The notes below the pieces were generated by a model, which saw only the letters and a list, made by a program, of their open reading frames with translations, searched no databases and had not been told where the DNA came from. A stretch of 27,489 nucleotides of DNA from a virus. The DNA is taken from IMG/VR virus record IMGVR_UViG_3300020442_002207, positions 1-27,489 of that record. One strand, given 5' to 3'. Below, piece after piece: positions 23,237 to 27,489 of the stretch (the first letter of the stretch is position 1; the number at the start of each line of letters is the position of its first letter). Made by a program: the position numbers and the translations under genes.

Positions 23237-23244
23237 AATAAATA
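23237..23244 (+). promoter_or_regulatory. T4-type late promoter candidate (AATAAATA), plus strand
   Basis: AATAAATATT reads toward the 75-aa gene at 23304. By T4 geometry (box at -13 to -6) RNA starts at 23250, the first base of the stem GTGGG of the hairpin that follows. Confidence 0.5.
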
Positions 23245-23247
23245 TTA

Positions 23248-23266
23248 AAGTGGGAGAAGCCCACTT
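23248..23266 (+). promoter_or_regulatory. RNA hairpin at 5' end of small membrane gene mRNA
   Basis: Perfect 7-bp stem (AAGTGGG / CCCACTT) with 5-base loop AGAAG. If RNA starts at 23250, the stem is 5 bp at the very 5' end, a form that protects mRNAs from 5'-end-dependent decay. Confidence 0.65.
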
Positions 23267-23267
23267 C

Positions 23268-23292
23268 AACAAACATGGATGTTTGTTTTTTT
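23268..23292 (+). terminator. Hairpin plus U-tract in leader (terminator-like, possible attenuator)
   Basis: AACAAACAT / ATGTTTGTT form an inverted repeat (23268-23287) followed by seven T's at 23286-23292, then directly the AAGGAG ribosome site. It looks like an intrinsic terminator, but there is no plus-strand gene upstream, so it would act on the leader itself. Confidence 0.55.
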
Positions 23293-23303
23293 AAGGAGAA
23301 AAT

Positions 23304-23531
23304 ATGGAAATTATTAACAAAGTATCTGGATGGGTACGTGGTGTCACGGAAGTGGCTTTAAGTGTATTAATGTTAGGAATTGTTGTACAGATCATTTTTG
23401 GTGCAAGTACAGTATTCTTACCATTTAATATCTTAGAAAATGTAATTGGTTTCGTATCAGCTCTTGGCAATCAAGGTTTGGTAGGATTAATTGCACTGTG
23501 GATTCTTTGGTCTATTTACAGTAAGAAATAA
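23304..23531 (+). CDS. Small two-helix membrane protein, 75 aa
   Basis: One of only two plus-strand genes. It has hydrophobic segments at about 16-38 (EVALSVLMLGIVVQIIFGAS) and 54-72 (LGNQGLVGLIALWILWSIY), with a short loop and a C-terminal YSKK. A strong AAGGAG sits 5 bases before the ATG. The leader carries a late-type promoter and two hairpins, and an intrinsic terminator follows the gene, so it is a self-contained transcription unit. Position between the holin-like/MscS-like genes and the spanin genes fits a holin, antiholin or other membrane lysis factor, but no family is recognised. Confidence 0.75.
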   Translation: MEIINKVSGWVRGVTEVALSVLMLGIVVQIIFGASTVFLPFNILENVIGFVSALGNQGLVGLIALWILWSIYSKK

Positions 23532-23551
23532 TCCAATTACGCACAGACGTG

Positions 23552-23580
23552 AGACTGGCCGTTCATTTGCCAGTCTTTTC
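23552..23580 (+). terminator. Intrinsic terminator after the plus-strand membrane gene
   Basis: Stem AGACTGGC / GCCAGTCT (8 bp, perfect) with a 9-base loop (CGTTCATTT), followed by TTTTCCTTTTCC. It lies 20 bases after the gene's stop and overlaps the end of the convergent spanin gene. No T-run on the minus strand, so it acts mainly on plus-strand RNA. Confidence 0.75.
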
Positions 23581-24003
23581 CTTTTCCTCATAATATTTTT
23601 TATATTGCGCTATTATTTCGTTTTGTTTGATTATGTATGCACGGATTTGTGCAAAGTTTTTGCTGAGAGTTTCGTAACCGTCATCTGTTAAACCGAACAA
23701 TACAACATCTGCATTTTTTCCTTTTAATTGTGCAAATACTTCTGCGTAATTATCTTCAGTTATTAATATCCAGTTTACTTTGCTCATTTCTACTGGGGCA
23801 GGTTTGTCTAAGTTGAGGGGAGTTTTTTCTATATACTTTGTTACTGTTTCTATTTTTTTAACAGGAGGAGGTGTAATGTCTTTTGTACAACTGTTTACAA
23901 AAAACAACACAGGTAATAATAATGCAAATGTTTTAATACTGTACAAATTTAGGATTTGCAATGCTAGTACATTCAGGATTGATCTGTGATTTTTTTGTTG
24001 CAT
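23563..24003 (-). CDS. Outer-membrane lipoprotein, o-spanin candidate
   Basis: 146 aa as drawn from ATG 24003. It contains a hydrophobic signal KTFALLLPVLFFVNSC with a plausible lipobox ending in cysteine 39, then a proline-rich linker (TPPPVKK) and a soluble helical domain (LSKNFAQIRAYIIKQNEIIA, KYYEEKEKTGK). Starting at TTG 23946 would give a normal 19-residue lipoprotein signal, MYSIKTFALLLPV in effect, and reduce the overlap with the upstream i-spanin gene to 14 bp. Overlapping i- and o-spanins are standard for the Rz/Rz1 pair that fuses inner and outer membranes at lysis. Longer than most o-spanins, so the role is probable rather than certain. Confidence 0.65.
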   Translation of the reverse strand: MQQKNHRSILNVLALQILNLYSIKTFALLLPVLFFVNSCTKDITPPPVKKIETVTKYIEKTPLNLDKPAPVEMSKVNWILITEDNYAEVFAQLKGKNADVVLFGLTDDGYETLSKNFAQIRAYIIKQNEIIAQYKKYYEEKEKTGK

Positions 24004-24445
24004 TTTTTTCTTCTTCTGTAAGCGGACTACCCATAGCTATTTCTACACATCTTAAAGCATTTGCACTTGCACGATTAATGATCTTTTCTATTGCTTTTGT
24101 CTTTTGTACTGCAAGATTACCGATATCTCGCTTTTCGCCACTTGCATTTATCTTGTTAAATTTTGTGTCAAGTGCTGCGTATTCTTTTACAAGTGTTTGA
24201 TTAACGTTTTCTAGTTTTTTATTTGCTGCTGTAATATCTTTAAAGTCTTTTTGTAATTGGTCTAACGCTTCTTGCTGTTTACCTATTTCACCTTCTAACA
24301 ACTGTGAGTTTGCTTCAGATGTTGCGAGGTTAGCTTTTGTTTGTTCTAAATTTACTCGTAATTCTAGTACATAATCATAGGCTGCAAATCCTGCAAGGAC
24401 TACAAGTCCAATTAATCCAAATTTAATTGCAGCAAAGATACCCAT
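23933..24445 (-). CDS. Inner-membrane coiled-coil protein, i-spanin candidate
   Basis: 170 aa with a single N-terminal membrane anchor (IKFGLIGLVVLAGFAAYDYV), then a long coiled coil (about 30-100, LRVNLEQTKANLATSEANSQ, LDQLQKDFKDITAANKKLEN) in the periplasm and a C-terminal part with two cysteines (RCVEIAMG, NPECTS). This is the Rz-type layout. It lies 2 bp after the endolysin gene and overlaps the lipoprotein gene, together making a lysis cassette. Confidence 0.7.
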   Translation of the reverse strand: MGIFAAIKFGLIGLVVLAGFAAYDYVLELRVNLEQTKANLATSEANSQLLEGEIGKQQEALDQLQKDFKDITAANKKLENVNQTLVKEYAALDTKFNKINASGEKRDIGNLAVQKTKAIEKIINRASANALRCVEIAMGSPLTEEEKNATKKSQINPECTSIANPKFVQY

Positions 24446-24447
24446 TA

Positions 24448-25299
24448 TTAACCTAGCATTGCTTTGATAGTCTTAGGCCCAACTATACCATCTGGATAAA
24501 GACCATGATGTTCTTGCCAAAGTTTTACTATTGATTCTGTTCCATATCCGAATATACCATCAGCTGGATTAATATCTAATTTTTCTTGTATCTCTGTAAC
24601 TAAAGGACCTCTTGAACCGACTTTAACAACTTGATTATAATTTATTTCATATTCTTCATAATCTCCGCCTAAAACATCTAGTGCGTGTAACCAATGTTTT
24701 TTCCTGTCTTGGTAGCCTATTGTTCCACCGTTTATGCGCTTAGACATTCCTAGTATATCTTGTTCGTCACAATAGCGATTTATATTATTAGTGTCCCAGA
24801 ACCAACATGCACTATCTAAAGCACCTTTTTTTGTCCTTACATAATTAACACTATCATCTACAGTAATATCCATTTCTTTTGAAAATGCTGTATAGTTATT
24901 ACAACCTGTTAGTTGTAATATGCCACCTCCTCTATATTTCCAGCCATCACCACTAGTTTCGTCTCCGTTGCCCATCCGGTTAGCGTATATAACATTTGCA
25001 ATTCGTTCAGGTTGTCTATGATAATCTTTGGCATCTTTGCCTGCACGGACGAAATATTTTGGAAAGATGCGATTAAGTGCGGCTGCTGAGTAGTTTAGAT
25101 TTTCAGTCAGTATAGCAAAGTTACGCGATTCGTGACCACATTGAGCAATAAATCCTGCTACACGATCAATAGTGTTTATTTCCCAGAGTGGCAAAATCTC
25201 ACACATTGCATTATACCAATTATTCCATTCAATATTTCCATGTAACAATTCTTTTACCATTGGTGGTTCAAATGCAAATTTAAAATCTGATTTTGCCAT
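24448..25299 (-). CDS. Endolysin: GH19 lysozyme/chitinase-like plus peptidoglycan-binding domain
   Basis: 283-aa muralytic enzyme. The GH19 catalytic domain (about 15-215) contains FIAQCGHESRNFAILTENL, with candidate catalytic glutamates E57 and E66, then WKYRGGGILQLTGCNNY (GH19 signature) and a substrate-cleft segment MSKRINGGTIGYQDRKKHW. A C-terminal PG_binding_1-like repeat (about 225-282) contains GSRGPLVTEIQEKLDI, ADGIFGYGTE and DGIVGPKT. No signal peptide, so it needs a holin. AGGAG lies 8 bases before the ATG. Spanin genes follow directly, confirming a lysis unit. Confidence 0.9.
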   Translation of the reverse strand: MAKSDFKFAFEPPMVKELLHGNIEWNNWYNAMCEILPLWEINTIDRVAGFIAQCGHESRNFAILTENLNYSAAALNRIFPKYFVRAGKDAKDYHRQPERIANVIYANRMGNGDETSGDGWKYRGGGILQLTGCNNYTAFSKEMDITVDDSVNYVRTKKGALDSACWFWDTNNINRYCDEQDILGMSKRINGGTIGYQDRKKHWLHALDVLGGDYEEYEINYNQVVKVGSRGPLVTEIQEKLDINPADGIFGYGTESIVKLWQEHHGLYPDGIVGPKTIKAMLG

Positions 25300-25309
25300 T
25301 ATGTTCTCC

Positions 25310-26026
25310 TTAAGATATACGTTCTACAACTAAAGTTTTTCCTTTATTTTCTAAGGTAAGTTTATTACCATATTTTGTTATATTATAATCACCAATATAT
25401 TTTGATAGATATATAATTTCTGCAAAATCCCAAGGATTAAAACTTTCTGCTAATCTATCAAATACATCTTGTTTGTTGCCAAAGTCTAAAAATCGTAGTT
25501 GTAACTTTTCTGTGTGTGGTTTTTGTAATATAATTGTTTCACTTAGCATTTCTATACTATCACAGTAACTGTTACTAAAGAAATGCTTATAATTTTCCAT
25601 TGTTGTTTGTTCTAATTTTACACTGTAATCATCAGCACTTGTTGGTATTGTTTCTGTAAGAGCTTCAAGTGTTGCTTCTTTGCTGTTAAAGTTTTTATAA
25701 TAGCGGAATTTTAAATTATTTACTCCGCTTATTTTTTTAACACCATCTAGCATTTCAAATAAATTGTCACCTATATGGCGATCTCTTTCAATTTCTACAA
25801 AAACTTTATAATTACCGTCTTGCAGTTCACCTGCTGAAACGTCTGCATCGAGTATAAAACTGTAGCCACTTTCTAAAAATTTCACAAGATCTTCTGCAGG
25901 TGCTTTATCTTTCATTGTAAAACTTACAACTACAATGTCTTGATCTTCTCCCATTTTACTGCTGTATGAATCCACTTCAAAAATATCATACATCATGTAT
26001 TTTAAGTCATGCTTATGTAAACTCAT
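25310..26026 (-). CDS. Hypothetical protein, 238 aa
   Basis: Unknown, although its style resembles proteins kept in marine T4-like phages. It has regular strand/helix alternation: KMGEDQDIVVVSFTMKDKAP, then EDLVKFLESGYSFIL, then GNYKVFVEIERDRHIGDNLF, and a C-terminal half with LQLRFLDFGNKQDVFDRLAE and a final KYGNKLTLENKGKTLVVERI. No membrane segment, cysteine cluster or catalytic motif. Its start forms a TAATG overlap with the 197-aa gene, so the two are coupled. It precedes the endolysin by 10 bp. Confidence 0.7.
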   Translation of the reverse strand: MSLHKHDLKYMMYDIFEVDSYSSKMGEDQDIVVVSFTMKDKAPAEDLVKFLESGYSFILDADVSAGELQDGNYKVFVEIERDRHIGDNLFEMLDGVKKISGVNNLKFRYYKNFNSKEATLEALTETIPTSADDYSVKLEQTTMENYKHFFSNSYCDSIEMLSETIILQKPHTEKLQLRFLDFGNKQDVFDRLAESFNPWDFAEIIYLSKYIGDYNITKYGNKLTLENKGKTLVVERIS

Positions 26027-26619
26027 TATACTGCTCCTGCTGGTGCTGCTCCAGCCTCAGGTGGTGCTGCTCCAGCCTCAGGTGGTGCTGCTCCTCCCAT
26101 ATCCATTTCTTCTGGCATTCCTCCTGCTGCTAGGTCATCTGCTGGTTGTGTAGTTCCAGGTGCTGTTGCTTCTGTAGCAGGATCAGTAATCCAATCCCAT
26201 TTTTCTTTGTAGCCGCCGTATATATCTGCAAGTAGTTTTTTTGGCATCATAATACTGACTATCCATATAGGATGGCGATCAAGTTTTCCTTTTTTTGTTC
26301 CTGGTCGCATGTCATCTGGTTTACGTATTTTCCTTGGTTTGATTAAATGGGTTTTTTGATATGTTATTTTGCAATCATAATCTATTAATCTTTTACCGCC
26401 CATTGGATCTGGCATCTTATTTCTATCCCAGAAAAATTTGCAAGTTACCCAGTGTCTATCTATAATAGGGCCTTCGGCTAATTCTCCATCTTCCCAATTA
26501 TCGTAAACATATAAATCTAGTTCATCTAGTACACGTTCAAAATCTTTTAGGATTTTGAAACCTGTATTACTTTCGTATATTTTTTCTACATTTTTTATAA
26601 CGTCATAAATGTCTTGCAT
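26026..26619 (-). CDS. Hypothetical protein with Pro/Ala-rich tail, 197 aa
   Basis: Unknown. The first ~140 residues are folded (DIYDVIKNVEKIY, ILKDFERVLDELDLYVYDNW, then RHPIWIVSIMMPKKLLADIY). The remainder is a disordered tail of Ala, Pro, Gly and Glu with a 7-residue repeat (PPEAGAA). Such tails often tether virion proteins. The ATG at 26619 follows two overlapping late-type boxes, so it heads the minus-strand unit that runs into the endolysin. Identity cannot be assigned. Confidence 0.7.
   Translation of the reverse strand: MQDIYDVIKNVEKIYESNTGFKILKDFERVLDELDLYVYDNWEDGELAEGPIIDRHWVTCKFFWDRNKMPDPMGGKRLIDYDCKITYQKTHLIKPRKIRKPDDMRPGTKKGKLDRHPIWIVSIMMPKKLLADIYGGYKEKWDWITDPATEATAPGTTQPADDLAAGGMPEEMDMGGAAPPEAGAAPPEAGAAPAGAV
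26042..26094 (-). repeat. 21-bp tandem repeat coding PPEAGAA units
   Basis: A 21-bp unit (plus strand GGTGCTGCTCCAGCCTCAG plus two bases) occurs twice exactly and once in part. It codes the Ala/Pro tail of the 197-aa protein. The perfect copies suggest recent slippage and likely length variation among relatives. Confidence 0.8.
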
Positions 26620-26633
26620 TTTAGGTAATCCTA

Positions 26634-26654
26634 TATTTATTATAATTATTTATC
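26634..26654 (-). promoter_or_regulatory. Pair of late-type promoter boxes, minus strand
   Basis: GATAAATA (26654-26647) and AATAAATA (26641-26634) both face the 197-aa gene. Starts would be near 26641 and 26628. They lie back-to-back with the plus-strand phoH promoter in the divergent region. Confidence 0.45.
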
Positions 26655-26688
26655 GTATTTTGTGGTAACTTTACCGTTAAAAGGTGTT

Positions 26689-26696
26689 GATAAATA
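26689..26696 (+). promoter_or_regulatory. T4-type late promoter candidate (GATAAATA) for phoH
   Basis: GATAAATATTTG on the plus strand places the predicted start at 26702, one base before the stem of the leader hairpin. Same layout as the other plus-strand gene. Confidence 0.5.
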
Positions 26697-26702
26697 TTTG
26701 TG

Positions 26703-26740
26703 TAGGGCAAAAGCCTTACTGGAAAGGTTATGCCCTATTT
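26703..26740 (+). promoter_or_regulatory. Long RNA hairpin at 5' end of phoH mRNA
   Basis: Outer stem TAGGGCA / TGCCCTA (7 bp, perfect) encloses an inner stem AGCCTT / AAGGTT (one G-U pair) with a small loop, followed by TTTT. The stem begins at the predicted +2. It may shield the mRNA or act as a terminator-like switch; the ribosome site lies 10 bases after it. Confidence 0.65.
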
Positions 26741-26762
26741 TATCCATATAAGGAGGAACTTA

Positions 26763-27485
26763 ATGGGTGCAAGACGTTCGGCTCGCAAGCCGAGATATGA
26801 AGAAGCAACTAATAACGTTGTTGAATTTGATGCATATAAGAAAAAGCGTCAAGTTAGAGTCCTACCACGTAATAAAAATCAAGAAACTTACATGTTAAAA
26901 TTGCTAGATAAAGATAAAGACATCGTCTTTGGAATAGGTCCAGCTGGTACAGGTAAAACATTGTTAGCAGTCCAAATCGCTGTAAAACTGTTTAAGGAAG
27001 GTGAGGTTGAAAAAATTATTGTTACTCGTCCTGCAGTTAGCGTAGATGAAGACTTAGGATTTTTACCAGGAACGCTAGAGCAAAAGATGGCTCCATGGAC
27101 ACGCCCTATATTCGATGTTATAAGAGAATATTTCACTGCCAGAGAAATAACTATGATGATTGATGAAGGCATTATAGAAATAGCTCCACTAGCTTACATG
27201 AGAGGACGAACATTTAAGAACAGTTTTATCCTAGCAGATGAAATGCAGAATGCAACACCTAATCAGATGAAGATGTTATTAACACGCATTGGTGAGGGTT
27301 CTAAGATGGTTGTTACTGGGGATTTAGCACAGGCAGATAGACTTACAGACAATGGTTTAGTGTCATTCATTCGACATTTGTACACTCGTGATTTAACCCG
27401 ATTAGATATTGTTAACTTTGAGCATCGTGACATTGAACGTCACGAAGCAGTAAAAGAAGTACTAGAAATCTACGGAGACGAATAA
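26763..27485 (+). CDS. phoH: PhoH-like ATPase
   Basis: 240-aa P-loop protein of the PhoH family, common in marine phages. Motifs are Walker A GIGPAGTGKTLLA, VTRPAVSVDEDLGFLPGTLE, AYMRGRTFKNSFILADEMQN (Walker B, ADEMQN), LLTRIGEGSKMVVTGD and a C-terminal FEHRDIERHEAVKEVLEIY. The phage version is shorter than E. coli PhoH (354 aa) but has the whole ATPase. The frame is open from 26730, but ATG 26763 is chosen: AGGAGG sits 6 bases before it, and 26730 lies inside the leader hairpin. It has its own promoter and divergent orientation. The link to phosphate stress is often assumed and is not shown by this sequence. Confidence 0.95.
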   Translation: MGARRSARKPRYEEATNNVVEFDAYKKKRQVRVLPRNKNQETYMLKLLDKDKDIVFGIGPAGTGKTLLAVQIAVKLFKEGEVEKIIVTRPAVSVDEDLGFLPGTLEQKMAPWTRPIFDVIREYFTAREITMMIDEGIIEIAPLAYMRGRTFKNSFILADEMQNATPNQMKMLLTRIGEGSKMVVTGDLAQADRLTDNGLVSFIRHLYTRDLTRLDIVNFEHRDIERHEAVKEVLEIYGDE

Positions 27486-27489
27486 CCCA

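Noticed and set aside
23154-23303. Possible small RNA or tRNA in the intergenic region
   Set aside because: The bases are accounted for by divergent promoters and hairpins; no cloverleaf or tRNA motif is seen.
26042-26094. Short direct repeats as a CRISPR-like array
   Set aside because: The 21-bp units are contiguous without spacers and code an Ala/Pro tail in frame.
26730-26762. Upstream ATG for phoH at 26730
   Set aside because: It lies inside the leader hairpin with no ribosome site, while ATG 26763 has AGGAGG at ideal spacing.

Overview
This window looks like part of the genome of a large, AT-rich, T4-like (myovirus-type) marine bacteriophage. The evidence is a T4-family DNA polymerase (gp43), a DsbA-like late-transcription DNA-binding protein, PhoH, a 2OG-Fe(II) oxygenase, a GH19 endolysin with a spanin-like pair, T4-type late promoters (xATAAATA), and many small tightly packed ORFs of kinds common in marine T4-like phages. 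The host cannot be named from this sequence. No photosynthesis genes, tRNAs, CRISPR arrays, insertion sequences or attachment sites were seen.

Layout. Almost everything is on the minus strand, so transcription runs from high to low coordinates. Positions 1-3148 hold a nucleotide and base metabolism cassette: a truncated serine hydroxymethyltransferase, an MBD4-like DNA glycosylase, a phosphoribosyltransferase, a GT4-type glycosyltransferase and a T-fold (QueD-like) protein. It continues into an unknown gene and a tRNA-guanine transglycosylase (TGT)/DpdA-like enzyme (3175-5165). Positions 5165-9456 hold a probable sliding clamp and a 1181-residue clamp paralogue. The paralogue is inflated by three insertions of virion-type repeats plus a cupredoxin-like domain. 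Next come an unknown gene and gp43 (9507-12734), then a short operon of dsbA, a membrane protein and the 2OG oxygenase behind a perfect sigma70-type promoter (12806-13994).

Positions 13997-18016 hold a run of small proteins. Several have N-termini and [IL]-x-E/A sites that recall T4 head-internal proteins cut by the gp21 protease, and one is a nucleotidyltransferase. Positions 18021-22307 hold a proteostasis module (an unknown gene coupled to clpA, then clpA and a zinc-finger-less dnaJ) followed by a thermonuclease-like gene. Positions 22307-25299 are membrane and lysis functions: a holin-like protein, a miniature MscS-like protein, a plus-strand two-helix membrane protein, o- and i-spanin candidates and the endolysin. 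Two unknown genes (25310-26619) and plus-strand phoH (26763-27485) close the window.

How it fits together. gp43, the clamp and DsbA belong to replication and clamp-linked late transcription. The 1-5165 cassette may supply or edit modified bases. ClpA and DnaJ could remodel host or phage proteins. Three genes around the two divergent intergenic regions share one design: a late-type promoter followed at the predicted +1 by an RNA hairpin. The most unusual object is the inflated clamp paralogue. No intergenic stretch exceeds 300 bases; the longest are 23154-23303 and 26620-26762, both filled with promoters and hairpins.
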